A stretch of DNA of 64,000 nucleotides from Mucilaginibacter sp. SMC90 (GTDB lineage: Bacteria; Bacteroidota; Bacteroidia; Sphingobacteriales; Sphingobacteriaceae): contig NZ_CP094527.1 of NCBI RefSeq assembly GCF_022811725.1, forward strand, positions 6,076,001-6,140,000, read 5' to 3'. A model generated the notes under the pieces. It was not told the origin of the DNA, did not search any database, and was given only the letters and a program-made list of their open reading frames with translations. Shown in pieces: positions 42,016-51,067 of this stretch. Each line of letters opens with the position of its first letter. Within the stretch, counting starts at the first letter, position 1. The translations under genes were made by a program, and so were the position numbers.

Positions 42016-44685
42016 ATGAAACATCATTTATGTAAGCCATTGCTTAGCATTGCCTTATTATGCTGCTCTTTTTCTGTAACGCAAGCCCAAACGCCGGGTG
42101 CTTCAGGTCTTAAATCCGAATACCTCTTAAATCCTATAGGTATCGATAACATACACCCCCGCCTAACCTGGCTCATGAATGATAAAGCACAAGGAGCCGC
42201 ACAGAGCGCCTATCAGCTTTATGTAGGCACCGATTCAACCACGGTTTCGGCAGGTAAAGGCAATGCCTGGTCTACCGCAAAAATAGCTTCATCAAATAAC
42301 CTCGCTATTTATAATGGCCAGCAACTAAAACCTTTTACTAAATACTACTGGAAGGTTCAGCTTTGGGACCAGGCGGGTAAAAAGCTTGCTCCGTCGGCCA
42401 TAAACAGTTTCGAAACCGGAATGATGGGGATGCAAAACTGGAAAGGCTCATGGATCAGCGACAACAAAGGGATAGCAGTAAACCCTGCCCCCTACTTTCG
42501 GAATACATTTAAGATAGCGAAACAAATCCGCTCGGCAAGGGCCTATATTGCTGTGGCTGGTTTATACGAGCTATATCTCAACGGAAAAAAAACAGGTAAC
42601 CACCGGCTCGACCCAATGTATACCCGGTTTGACAGGCGTACGCTTTACGTTTCATATGATGTTACTGCACAATTGCAAAGCGGCAAAAATGCTGTTGGCG
42701 TATTATTGGGTAACGGATGGTATAACCACCAGAGCACAGCTGTTTGGTTCTTTCATCAGGCACCGTGGCGCGGTCGCCCGGCATTTTGTATGGATTTGCG
42801 CATTACTTATACTGATGGTACGGTTGAAACCGTAAAATCAGGTACAGACTGGAAAACATCGCTTAGCCCAATTGTTTTCAACAGCATTTACACTGCCGAA
42901 CATTATGACGGCCGCCTTGAACAGGCAGGCTGGAATACTGCCAACTTTGACGACAGTAAATGGAAGCCGGCAATTAACCGCTCGGCCCCATCCATGAACA
43001 TCGTATCGCAGGCTATGCAGCCTATCCGCGCGGTTGACACCATCAGCACCAAAAGCGTTACTAAACTTGATAGTGATGTTTGGGTATTTGATATGGGCCG
43101 GAATATTTCGGGCGTAAGCCAAATCACGGTTAAAGGTGATTCGGGTACGGTGATCCGCCTTAAGCATGCCGAAAGGTTGAACAAGAATGGTCATGTTGAT
43201 CAATCCAACATCGATTTGCATTACCGCCCTACTGATGATAAAGATCCTTTCCAAACCGATATTTTCATTTTAGGCGGCAAGGGTGAAGAAACATTTTCTC
43301 CGCGCTTTAACTACAAAGGGTTTCAATATATTGAGGTAAGCAGCAGCAAACCTATCCAGATAGGCAAGGAAAACATCAAGGCGTTTTTCATGCACAGCGA
43401 TGTTGAACCCATTGGTACGGTTAAAGCGTCAAACCAAACCATTAACCAAATCTGGACTGCTACCAATAACAGCTACCTGAGCAACCTGTTCGGCTACCCT
43501 ACCGATTGCCCGCAGCGCGAAAAGAACGGCTGGACAGGCGACGCCCACATTGCCAGCGAAACCGGTTTATACAACTTTGATGGTATTACCGTGTACGAAA
43601 AATGGCTTGCCGATCATCGCGATGAGCAGCAGCCTAACGGCGTACTGCCATCTATTATCCCAACCGGTGGCTGGGGCTACGAATGGGGTAACGGTCCTGA
43701 CTGGACAAGTACCATCGCCATTATCCCGTATAACATTTATTTGTTTTATGGCGATAGCAAACTCCTGGCCGACAGTTATAATGCGATTGAAAAATATGTA
43801 AACCATATTGATGAGCTTTACCCAACCGGCCTTACCACCTGGGGCCTGGGCGACTGGGTGCCTGTAAAATCTGTTTCGCCGGTTGAGCTTACCTCATCGG
43901 TTTATTATTATACCGATGCCAGCATATTGGCCAAAGCAGCTAAAATATTAGGCAAACAGGCCGATTATGTAAAATATACCGCACTGGCCAATAAGATTAA
44001 AAATGCCATCAACGCAAAATATTTAGACACGACTACCGGCATTTACGGCAAAGGCCTGCAAACCGAGTTAAGCGTACCTCTTTATTGGGGTGTAGTTCCC
44101 GAAAACCTAAAAAGTAAGGTAGCGGATAATCTTGCTCAACGTGTTGCCGCCGATAATTTTCATTTAGATGTGGGGATATTGGGTGCCAAAGCTATTTTAA
44201 GTGCTTTAAGTGATAACGGTCACCCGGACGTAGCTTACAAAATAGCTTCGCAGGAAACCTTCCCTTCATGGGGCTGGTGGATGGTGAACGGCGCTACAAC
44301 CCTTTACGAAAACTGGCAGATAGATGCCAAATCCGACATTTCACTTAACCATATCATGTTTGGCGAAATTGGCGCATGGCTATATAAGGGCATAGCCGGT
44401 ATCCACCCGGATCCCGAGCATCCTGGTTTTAAAAATGTATTACTTCAGCCACATTTTGTACCGGGCTTAAATGAGTTTACCGCTACACATAAAGGTCCTT
44501 ACGGCAATATCGTTTCCTCATGGCAGCGTACCGGCAATGGCGTAACTTATAAAGTTACCGTACCGGCCAATTCAAGTGCAAGCATCACGTTCCCGGCAGG
44601 TAAAGTTTATCTTGGTGGTAAGCCACTTGCTTTCAATAATTCTTACAAAATAACCGCAGGCAGTTATGTATTCGAGATAAAATAA
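42016..44685 (+). CDS. Alpha-L-rhamnosidase, GH78
   Basis: The 889-residue exported enzyme (signal peptide about 1-25) has N-terminal beta-sandwich modules, a helical (alpha/alpha)6 domain from about 465 and a C-terminal beta-sandwich. The catalytic-region signature TDCPQREKNGWTGDA (Glu502, Asp509) is intact. It removes terminal L-rhamnose from plant glycans or glycosides. It stands alone between argH and a START protein, not in an obvious polysaccharide utilisation locus. Confidence 0.92.
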   Translation: MKHHLCKPLLSIALLCCSFSVTQAQTPGASGLKSEYLLNPIGIDNIHPRLTWLMNDKAQGAAQSAYQLYVGTDSTTVSAGKGNAWSTAKIASSNNLAIYNGQQLKPFTKYYWKVQLWDQAGKKLAPSAINSFETGMMGMQNWKGSWISDNKGIAVNPAPYFRNTFKIAKQIRSARAYIAVAGLYELYLNGKKTGNHRLDPMYTRFDRRTLYVSYDVTAQLQSGKNAVGVLLGNGWYNHQSTAVWFFHQAPWRGRPAFCMDLRITYTDGTVETVKSGTDWKTSLSPIVFNSIYTAEHYDGRLEQAGWNTANFDDSKWKPAINRSAPSMNIVSQAMQPIRAVDTISTKSVTKLDSDVWVFDMGRNISGVSQITVKGDSGTVIRLKHAERLNKNGHVDQSNIDLHYRPTDDKDPFQTDIFILGGKGEETFSPRFNYKGFQYIEVSSSKPIQIGKENIKAFFMHSDVEPIGTVKASNQTINQIWTATNNSYLSNLFGYPTDCPQREKNGWTGDAHIASETGLYNFDGITVYEKWLADHRDEQQPNGVLPSIIPTGGWGYEWGNGPDWTSTIAIIPYNIYLFYGDSKLLADSYNAIEKYVNHIDELYPTGLTTWGLGDWVPVKSVSPVELTSSVYYYTDASILAKAAKILGKQADYVKYTALANKIKNAINAKYLDTTTGIYGKGLQTELSVPLYWGVVPENLKSKVADNLAQRVAADNFHLDVGILGAKAILSALSDNGHPDVAYKIASQETFPSWGWWMVNGATTLYENWQIDAKSDISLNHIMFGEIGAWLYKGIAGIHPDPEHPGFKNVLLQPHFVPGLNEFTATHKGPYGNIVSSWQRTGNGVTYKVTVPANSSASITFPAGKVYLGGKPLAFNNSYKITAGSYVFEIK

Positions 44686-44751
44686 TGTAAGGGTAAATGC
44701 CATAGCATTTTCATATTTTAATATCCACGCATATCAAATGACCATTTACTG

Positions 44752-44780
44752 ACAGGCCGGGGCAACCCCGGCCTGTTTTT
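44752..44780 (+). terminator. Terminator after rhamnosidase
   Basis: CAGGCCGGGG and CCCCGGCCTG pair perfectly around a CAA loop, then five T. Confidence 0.93.
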
Positions 44781-44785
44781 GTATA

Positions 44786-44793
44786 TAAATTTG
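44786..44793 (+). promoter_or_regulatory. -7 box TAAATTTG of START-domain gene
   Basis: TAAATTTG matches TAnnTTTG and lies 30 bp before ATG 44824, directly after the preceding terminator. Confidence 0.55.
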
Positions 44794-44823
44794 CCCCACC
44801 TTATTTACAATCACTGATTAACC

Positions 44824-45468
44824 ATGCACAGGATACTATCTATCTTACTTTTATTATTTGTTACCAAATTTGCCATGGCAGGCACTGAAGAGCCGTGGTC
44901 ATTAAGCACAGACAAGGAAGGCATCAGGGTTTATACCCGCCACATCGCCGATTCAAAGATCAAAGCCATCAAAGTAGAATGCACCTTTAATGCTACTGCC
45001 GCACAATTAGTAGCTGTTTTGATGGATATAAAAACCTGTTCAGAATGGGTTTATCACACCAAATCTGCAACCATTATTAAAGAGGTATCCCCTTCAGATA
45101 TATATTATTACTCGGAAGTAAACATACCATGGCCGGTACATAACCGTGATTTTGTAGCACATTTAAAAGTTACGCAAGATCCAAAAACCAAGGTTGTTAC
45201 CATCGATGCACCCGTTATATCAAATATGATACCCGCAAAGGATGGCATTGTGAGGGTTGAAAATTCAACCGGCAGATGGGTAATTACCCCTGTTGATAGT
45301 GCCCATGTGAGCATCGTTTACACCCTTCACCTTGATCCCGGTGGCTCGGTACCTGCCTGGCTTATCAATATGTTTGCCGCACAAGGACCTACTGAAAGTT
45401 TTAAGGGATTAAAAAAACAGCTTCAGAAACCTGCTTATAAGGATGTGAAGCTGGCTTATGTGCAGTGA
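44824..45468 (+). CDS. Exported START-domain lipid-binding protein
   Basis: The 214-residue protein has a signal peptide (about 1-19) and one START/SRPBCC domain: EPWSLSTDKEGIRVYTRHI, DIKTCSEWVYHTKSATII, YYYSEVNIPWPVHNRDFVAHL, and a C-terminal helix with PAWLINMFAAQGP. Such domains enclose a hydrophobic ligand. In bacteria the ligand is usually unknown. Single gene. Confidence 0.88.
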   Translation: MHRILSILLLLFVTKFAMAGTEEPWSLSTDKEGIRVYTRHIADSKIKAIKVECTFNATAAQLVAVLMDIKTCSEWVYHTKSATIIKEVSPSDIYYYSEVNIPWPVHNRDFVAHLKVTQDPKTKVVTIDAPVISNMIPAKDGIVRVENSTGRWVITPVDSAHVSIVYTLHLDPGGSVPAWLINMFAAQGPTESFKGLKKQLQKPAYKDVKLAYVQ

Positions 45469-45580
45469 GCGCCAACCGTTGATTTAGATGATTACGTTGA
45501 TTTCGCTGATTTTTCGTCTGAACCGGGATTAAAGGATTTTTTCGATTTTGCCTACCAACTCTTAGTTTAGGTTAAGATGT

Positions 45581-45991
45581 CTAACTTCCTAAAATTATTT
45601 CCCGAAATTGACTGAGAGACACAACGTTAAGCTCAGGAAAGTCGAGCTCCTTTAAAACATCAAAATGTTTATCATTCGTGACAATATAATCTGCATTTCC
45701 CGCTATTGCTAAATCTACAAATTTATTATCGTCAGGATCTTTTGTTATGAGATTCCACTTGAAATAGGCTTCGGTATAAATTACATTCTGTGCAACGCTC
45801 AATAGGCTCAACACAATCTCTGCGGTTTGAGAGGAATAAAATGAGGAAAGTAATTCATTGTATTCCGTAAGCACTTCGTTGCTAATAAGCCATTCAAATT
45901 TGAGGTCTCTAAATGCCTCGTACAGCCAATAATGGGGACTTTGGCGAGGAATGGAAGCGAGAAGACAATTGGTATCGATAACTGCCCGCAT
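45581..45991 (-). CDS. PIN-domain toxin (VapC-like)
   Basis: The 136-residue protein is a PIN-family ribonuclease: MRAVIDTNCLLASI with the first acidic residue, SNEVLTEYNELL, and KDPDDNKFVDLAIAGNADYIVTNDKHFD with the other metal-binding acids. PIN toxins cleave tRNA or rRNA. Its start overlaps the antitoxin stop by one base (TAATG). Confidence 0.9.
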   Translation of the reverse strand: MRAVIDTNCLLASIPRQSPHYWLYEAFRDLKFEWLISNEVLTEYNELLSSFYSSQTAEIVLSLLSVAQNVIYTEAYFKWNLITKDPDDNKFVDLAIAGNADYIVTNDKHFDVLKELDFPELNVVSLSQFREIILGS

Positions 45992-46209
45992 TAGCTATCC
46001 GCATTGAGCATTTTGTCAAAATCTTCTTGAGTATAGCCTTTTTCTGACACCACTCTGTTTACTTCTACCTCTAATTTATCAGCATAGTAATCAGTCAATA
46101 GCTTCTTCAACTCCAGCGTCTCTTTTTCAGACATTGGACGATTGAACAACCGTAATAAACTAACCTGTAGTGGATTAAGTTCTGTATGAGATTTCTGTAC
46201 TATTGCCAT
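45991..46209 (-). CDS. Antitoxin of PIN module
   Basis: A 72-residue, charged helical protein (EKETLELKKLLTDYYADKLEVEVNRVVSEKGYTQEDFDKML). It is too short for a clear DNA-binding domain, but its length and upstream, overlapping position mark it as the antitoxin. A -7 box TAAATTTG lies about 20 bp upstream (46236-46229). Confidence 0.82.
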   Translation of the reverse strand: MAIVQKSHTELNPLQVSLLRLFNRPMSEKETLELKKLLTDYYADKLEVEVNRVVSEKGYTQEDFDKMLNADS

Positions 46210-46228
46210 TCTCTTAATCTTTGTATAA

Positions 46229-46236
46229 CAAATTTA
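46229..46236 (-). promoter_or_regulatory. -7 box TAAATTTG of PIN toxin-antitoxin pair
   Basis: Read leftward TAAATTTG matches TAnnTTTG. No clear inverted-repeat operator was seen next to it. Confidence 0.5.
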
Positions 46237-46452
46237 CCTAATTAATAGCACAACATCAAAAACGCGCTTTTCTCTTCTTTTCTGCAAATAAACGTCAACA
46301 TTTTGCAAATAAAATTGAAAACTCGTATCACACTTAGCTGTACTTTCGATGTTAGTATATAACCGTTTGATTTGCCAGCAGGATACCAAAGGATAGTTGT
46401 GCAAATTATAAACGCTAATATTGCTTTAACCAATAAAGTAAACGTGTAAACG

Positions 46453-47193
46453 ATGAGAGTTGCCTTGTTTGTTCCTTGCTATGTTGACCAGTTTTATCCC
46501 AAAGCGGCTATTGCTACGTTGGAGTTACTGGATAAACTTGGCTGTGAAGTCCACTACCCTAAAAATCAAACCTGCTGCGGGCAGCCGATGGCCAATTCGG
46601 GCTATGAGCATTTAACCGGCGGTTGCAATAATTTATTTGTCGACAATTTTTCGGGATACGACTATATCGTTTGTCCTTCGGGGAGTTGTACCCTGCACAT
46701 CAAGGAGCATTTACATGCCGATGGGAAAGAGGAACAGGCAACCGAGATCCGCAAAAAAGTTTACGAGCTTACCGAGTTTCTGGTTGATATATTGCGGGTA
46801 AAACAATTGACAGCCAGTTTCCCTTACCGGGTTGGATTACACCAGAGCTGCCATGGGTTACGCGGATTACGGATAGCCCAGATGAGCGAGCTGGTTGCCG
46901 AACCTTTCAGCAAACCGGCTCAATTGCTTGATATGGTTAACGGATTAGAATTGGTACCCTTGAGCCGGCAGGATGATTGCTGCGGTTTCGGCGGTACATT
47001 CTGCGTAGTTGAGGAAGCCGTATCAGCTAAAATGGGGAAAGACCGTGTGGCCGATCACGTATCGCACGGTGCACAATACATAACCTCGGCCGATCTTTCT
47101 TGCCTGATGCACCTCGAAGGCATTTTACGTCGTCAAAACAGCGATGTTAAAGTAATTCACGTAGCCGAAATTTTAAACCACAGTATGCAATGA
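46453..47193 (+). CDS. lutA: Lactate utilisation protein A (Fe-S, CCG domain)
   Basis: The 246-residue protein has two CCG cysteine-rich domains: CYVDQFYP, TCCGQPM and, in the second half, HQSCHG and DDCCGFGGTF. LutA works with LutB and LutC to oxidise L-lactate to pyruvate at the membrane face. Stop overlaps the lutB start (ATGA at 47190). Confidence 0.93.
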   Translation: MRVALFVPCYVDQFYPKAAIATLELLDKLGCEVHYPKNQTCCGQPMANSGYEHLTGGCNNLFVDNFSGYDYIVCPSGSCTLHIKEHLHADGKEEQATEIRKKVYELTEFLVDILRVKQLTASFPYRVGLHQSCHGLRGLRIAQMSELVAEPFSKPAQLLDMVNGLELVPLSRQDDCCGFGGTFCVVEEAVSAKMGKDRVADHVSHGAQYITSADLSCLMHLEGILRRQNSDVKVIHVAEILNHSMQ

Positions 47194-48578
47194 GTACCGC
47201 TACTACCAAAGATCACCCGCATTTAGCTGCAGATTTTAACCGGGACGAGCCGCGCGTAAACTGGCACGACGAAACCCTATGGTGGATACGCGCCAAAAGG
47301 GACATTGCGGCACATAAACTTCCTGAATGGGAATTGCTGCGCGAAACGGCATCGCAGATAAAATTTAATGTGCTCTCAAACCTGAGCACCTACCTGGAGC
47401 AGTTTGAGGCTAATGCCATTAAAAATGGGATCATAGTGCACTGGGCGGCCAACGCTGCCGAACATAACCAGATTGTACACAGCCTGCTTGAGCAAAAGGG
47501 TATTACCAAAATGGTTAAAAGCAAATCGATGCTTACCGAGGAATGCCACTTAAACGAATACCTGAAAGAACAAGGCATCGACGTAATTGACTCTGACCTT
47601 GGCGAGCGCATTGTACAGCTGGCCAACGAACCGCCAAGCCATATTGTACTGCCCTGTATCCACAAAAAAAAGGAAGAAATAGGCGACATTTTCCACGAGC
47701 ACTTAGGTTCGGCCAAGGGCGAATCGGATCCTAAAATATTAACAGAAACCGCACGCCAGCACTTACGCGAGGTGTTTTTAACCCGTCGCGCAGCACTTAC
47801 TGGTGTTAACTTTGCTGTGGCCGAAACAGGCGAATTTGTGATCTGCACCAATGAGGGTAATGCCGATATGGGTGCCCATTTGGCCGAGATCCATATTGCT
47901 TCGATGGGAATAGAGAAAATCATCCCAGAAAGAAAACACCTTGGGGTGTTTTTACGCCTGCTTACCCGCAGTGCTACCGGGCAGCCTATTACCACTTATT
48001 CGAGCCATTTCAGCAAACCGCAGAACGGCACCGAAATTCATATTGTTATTGTTGATAACGGGCGCAGCATACAGTTAGGCCGCGAAGAGTTCCGCAACTC
48101 GTTAAAATGTATCCGTTGCGGGGCTTGTATGAACACCTGCCCGGTTTACCGCAAAAGTGGTGGCCACAGTTATCACACAGCCGTTGCCGGGCCAATAGGC
48201 TCTATCCTTGCCCCCAACCTCGACATGAAAAAATATGCCGACCTGCCCTTTGCTTCTACCCTTTGTGGTTCATGCAGCAATGTGTGCCCGGTTAAAATAG
48301 ATATTCATGATCAGCTGTATAAATGGCGGCAGGTAATTGTTAAAGAAGGCTATTCGCCCAAAGCAAAAACTATGGCCATGAAGGCTATGGCTTTAACGCT
48401 GGCATCGCCAACTTTATACCGTATGGGTGGCAAAACCGGCAGACTGGTATTTAAATACGCCCCTTTTGCGGTAAACAACAAATTAAACCCCTGGTACAAC
48501 CAAAGGGAAATGCCCAAGGCACCCGATGAATCATTTGGCGAATGGTATGCCAAAAGGAAAGGAGCAAAAAACTCATGA
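47190..48578 (+). CDS. lutB: Lactate utilisation protein B (ferredoxin-type Fe-S)
   Basis: The 462-residue protein has an N-terminal LUD domain and two 4Fe-4S clusters: CIRCGACMNTCPVYRKSGG and CGSCSNVCPVKIDIHDQ. It carries electrons in the LutABC lactate oxidation complex. Start and stop overlap those of its neighbours (ATGA at both ends), so the three genes are translationally coupled. Confidence 0.95.
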   Translation: MSTATTKDHPHLAADFNRDEPRVNWHDETLWWIRAKRDIAAHKLPEWELLRETASQIKFNVLSNLSTYLEQFEANAIKNGIIVHWAANAAEHNQIVHSLLEQKGITKMVKSKSMLTEECHLNEYLKEQGIDVIDSDLGERIVQLANEPPSHIVLPCIHKKKEEIGDIFHEHLGSAKGESDPKILTETARQHLREVFLTRRAALTGVNFAVAETGEFVICTNEGNADMGAHLAEIHIASMGIEKIIPERKHLGVFLRLLTRSATGQPITTYSSHFSKPQNGTEIHIVIVDNGRSIQLGREEFRNSLKCIRCGACMNTCPVYRKSGGHSYHTAVAGPIGSILAPNLDMKKYADLPFASTLCGSCSNVCPVKIDIHDQLYKWRQVIVKEGYSPKAKTMAMKAMALTLASPTLYRMGGKTGRLVFKYAPFAVNNKLNPWYNQREMPKAPDESFGEWYAKRKGAKNS

Positions 48579-49165
48579 GCCGCGAAAAAATATTGGCCGC
48601 TGTAAAATTCAATCAGCCTGCAGCTATGCCGCTGCCTGATATGGAAGTATTGAATACGCTCACTGATGTGAGGACAGACCTGGTTTCAAAGTATAAAACC
48701 ATTGCTACAGCAGGCGGCAGCTTTGTTTATGAAGTAAGTGGCTTTGACGAGATCAAAACCATCATCAATAACGAATTTAAACCCGGTGTAAAGATCATAT
48801 CGGCCCTTAACGAGCTAAGCGATTACATTTATGCCGATACCATAAAGCACGAAGACGGCCACAGTTTTGCAGATGTTGAACTAACCGTGTTGCGTACCAA
48901 TCTTGGCGTTGCCGAAAATGGCGCACTTTGGCTTACTGAAAAGGAAATGGGCAGCCGGGTATTACCGTTCATTGCCCAGCATTTGGCCGTAGTGATCGGC
49001 AAAGATGATTTTGTGCCTACTATGGCACAGGCTTATCAAACCATTGGCGAGGCCGGTTATGGCTACGGGGCGTTCATATCAGGCCCATCAAAAACGGCTG
49101 ATATTGAGCAATCCTTAGTTATCGGGGCGCATGGGCCGAGGAGTTTATCGGTGTTTATACTTTAA
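48575..49165 (+). CDS. lutC: Lactate utilisation protein C (LUD domain)
   Basis: The 196-residue protein from MSREKILAAVKF has a LUD domain with VTVLRTNLGVAENGALWL-like and ISGPSKTADIEQSLVIGAHGP at the end. Third subunit of the LutABC system. The open frame extends to 48542 but ATG 48575 overlaps the lutB stop and is preferred. Confidence 0.93.
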   Translation: MSREKILAAVKFNQPAAMPLPDMEVLNTLTDVRTDLVSKYKTIATAGGSFVYEVSGFDEIKTIINNEFKPGVKIISALNELSDYIYADTIKHEDGHSFADVELTVLRTNLGVAENGALWLTEKEMGSRVLPFIAQHLAVVIGKDDFVPTMAQAYQTIGEAGYGYGAFISGPSKTADIEQSLVIGAHGPRSLSVFIL

Positions 49166-49184
49166 AATAAAGAGCCGTCAAAGT

Positions 49185-49295
49185 TATGTCATTGCGAGGA
49201 GCCGATGGGAAAGAGCCAGGGTGCGACGTGGCAATCGCATGCTATACAGGGCGGCTATGCTTCCGTGCGATTGCTTCGTGCCTCGCAATGACATA
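49185..49295. repeat. TCATTGCGAGG REP-like element, copy 5
   Basis: Bounded by TATGTCATTGCGAGG and CCTCGCAATGACATA, with GCGACGTGGCAATCGCATG and CTATACAGGGCGG inside. Follows lutC. Together with the next repeat it fills the gap to the TetR cassette. Confidence 0.9.
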
Positions 49296-49313
49296 GGTTT
49301 GTATTTTTATTAT

Positions 49314-49416
49314 CTCGCGCTCGTTTGCAACGTGCGCGTACCTGGGCTTGCGTTTATAACGCAAAGGCGATACAATCGCTAAACCATATTAAGTGCTCGT
49401 TACAAACGAGCGCAAG
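49314..49416. repeat. GCGCTCGTTTGTAACGAG multi-hairpin element, copy 2, inverted
   Basis: Reverse complement closely matches 24725-24827, including GCGATTGTATCGC and AACGCAA hairpins. Bounded by CTCGCGCTCGTTTGCAACG and CGTTACAAACGAGCGCAAG. Confidence 0.88.
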
Positions 49417-49478
49417 ACGACAACTCCCTTATTATCCCTAAAAATCAACAATTTACAACAATGACAAAAAGATGATAT

Positions 49479-49505
49479 AAAAATATACCGATTGGTATAT
49501 TTTTG
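49479..49505 (+). promoter_or_regulatory. TetR operator 1 overlapping SDR promoter
   Basis: AAAAATATACC-GATT-GGTATATTTTT is a perfect palindrome with 11-bp arms (49479-49489 and 49494-49504). Its right half overlaps a -7 box TATTTTTG (49498-49505). The first SDR gene starts 34 bp on. Confidence 0.8.
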
Positions 49506-49538
49506 TGGTGTCGAAAATAATGATCGACATCACAGAAA

Positions 49539-50282
49539 ATGAAAACTTCAGAAAACACCATATTGATCACCGGCGGCAGTGCTGGTATAGGCTTTGAAAT
49601 AGCTAAACAATTAACAGCAAAAAATAACCATGTAATTATAGTTGGACGTAACCAGCAACGTTTGGATGTAGCCGCTGCTCAATTACGAAATGTAACCGCC
49701 ATTAAAGCAGATGTATCAAACGCTACAGACGTTGATGCTTTGGTTAGCAAGCTTAAAAGCGATTTTCCTCAATTGAATGTTGTAATTAATAATGCCGGTG
49801 CTGCTCAATATAACACCCTTATTAACGATGAAAACATTTTTGATAAAGCTCAGGCCGAAATGTTCACCAATTACCTGTCAATAGTAAAGCTTAACGAAAA
49901 ACTATTATCATCATTGGTAAAACAACCCGAAGCAGCTATCGTAAACGTATCATCAATAGTAGCTTTTGCACCAAGCATCGGGCTGGCCACTTACGCAGCT
50001 TCTAAAGCGGCTTTACACTCTTATACCCGCGCACTGCGTTTAGCATTAAAAGACAGCAGCGTAAAAGTATTTGAATTAATGCCGCCACTGGTTAATACTG
50101 AATTTTCGGCCGAAATTGGTGGTGCTGAAAGAGGGATCCCTGCTTCACAGGTTGCTGATGAACTGATCGCATCGCTGGAAACCAATAATTACGAAATCAG
50201 GGTAGCCGGTACCGAACAATTCTACCGTTTATACCTCTCTAATCCCGATGAGGCTTTAAAAGCCATTAACTCAATTAAATAA
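49539..50282 (+). CDS. SDR family oxidoreductase, copy A
   Basis: The 247-residue protein has the Rossmann motif TGGSAGIG (about 12-19), NNAG, and catalytic Ser plus YAASK. It belongs to the classical SDR group and resembles DltE-like dehydrogenases. It is a close paralogue of the next gene (starts MKTSENT-LITGGSAGIGFEIAKQL in both). Under a TetR operator with an efflux pump downstream, it may modify a toxic compound. Confidence 0.92.
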   Translation: MKTSENTILITGGSAGIGFEIAKQLTAKNNHVIIVGRNQQRLDVAAAQLRNVTAIKADVSNATDVDALVSKLKSDFPQLNVVINNAGAAQYNTLINDENIFDKAQAEMFTNYLSIVKLNEKLLSSLVKQPEAAIVNVSSIVAFAPSIGLATYAASKAALHSYTRALRLALKDSSVKVFELMPPLVNTEFSAEIGGAERGIPASQVADELIASLETNNYEIRVAGTEQFYRLYLSNPDEALKAINSIK

Positions 50283-50310
50283 TCATCAACTCACTATAAA
50301 AACAAACAAC

Positions 50311-51048
50311 ATGAAAACTTCAGAAAATACCGTATTGATCACCGGCGGCAGTGCCGGTATAGGTTTTGAAATTGCAAAACAACTATCAGCAAAAAATAAT
50401 CATGTAATTATTGTTGGCCGTAACCAGGAACGTTTAGATAAAGCAGCTGCCCAATTAAAAAACGTTACCGCTATTAAAGCAGATATATCAAATGCAGATG
50501 ATGTAGAAGCATTAACCGAAAAACTGACTAAAGATTTTCCTCAGTTGAACGTGGTGATCAATAACGCCGGTGCTGCACAGGTTAACGACTTGATAACTAC
50601 ACCTAATGTTTTTGAAATAGCCCAAACAGAAATGTTTACCAACTATATTTCTGTTATCCGCCTCAACGAAAAACTATTGCCGATACTTAAACAGCAAAGC
50701 GATGCCGCCATTGTTAACGTATCATCAATAGTTGCGTTTTTACCTGGCAAACAAACCTCTACCTACTCGGCAAGTAAAGCAGCTTTACATTCATACACCA
50801 TCTCATTAAGGGTAGCTTTAGAAGATACCAATGTTAAAGTTTTTGAACTGATGCCTCCTTTGGTTGATACCGAATTTTCGGCCGAGATTGGTGGTCATAA
50901 TGGTATCCCTGCATCACAAGTTGCTGATGAGTTTGTAACCGGTTTTGAAACTAACAACTATGAGATCCGCGTTGGTGGCACCGAACCATTTTATCGCTTG
51001 TTCCTGTCAAACCCAGCCGAAGCATTGAAAGCCCTGCACCAGAGATAA
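50311..51048 (+). CDS. SDR family oxidoreductase, copy B
   Basis: The 245-residue paralogue of copy A, with TGGSAGIG, NNAGAAQ and YSASK. The N-terminal third is nearly identical, while the middle diverges (for example PGKQTSTYSASK against PSIGLATYAASK). No operator or promoter is seen in the 28-bp gap, so it is probably read from the copy A promoter. Confidence 0.92.
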   Translation: MKTSENTVLITGGSAGIGFEIAKQLSAKNNHVIIVGRNQERLDKAAAQLKNVTAIKADISNADDVEALTEKLTKDFPQLNVVINNAGAAQVNDLITTPNVFEIAQTEMFTNYISVIRLNEKLLPILKQQSDAAIVNVSSIVAFLPGKQTSTYSASKAALHSYTISLRVALEDTNVKVFELMPPLVDTEFSAEIGGHNGIPASQVADEFVTGFETNNYEIRVGGTEPFYRLFLSNPAEALKALHQR

Positions 51049-51067
51049 TTCTCTGGTTTAATTTTTT

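Noticed and set aside
42016..44685. Rhamnosidase, GH8 and sialate esterase as one polysaccharide utilisation locus
   Set aside because: They are many kilobases apart, on different strands, and no SusC/SusD pair lies between them; the only SusD is at the right edge.
46242..46433. Open frame of 63 codons between the antitoxin and lutA
   Set aside because: Leftward frame in AT-rich intergenic sequence; hydrophobic start but no supporting context, and it would sit upstream of the antitoxin promoter.
47390..47995. Long leftward frame of 201 codons inside lutB
   Set aside because: Antisense shadow of a well-supported gene with intact Fe-S motifs.
3123..49416. Repeated palindromes as a CRISPR array
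   Set aside because: Copies are scattered, differ in orientation and length, and lack regular spacers or cas genes.
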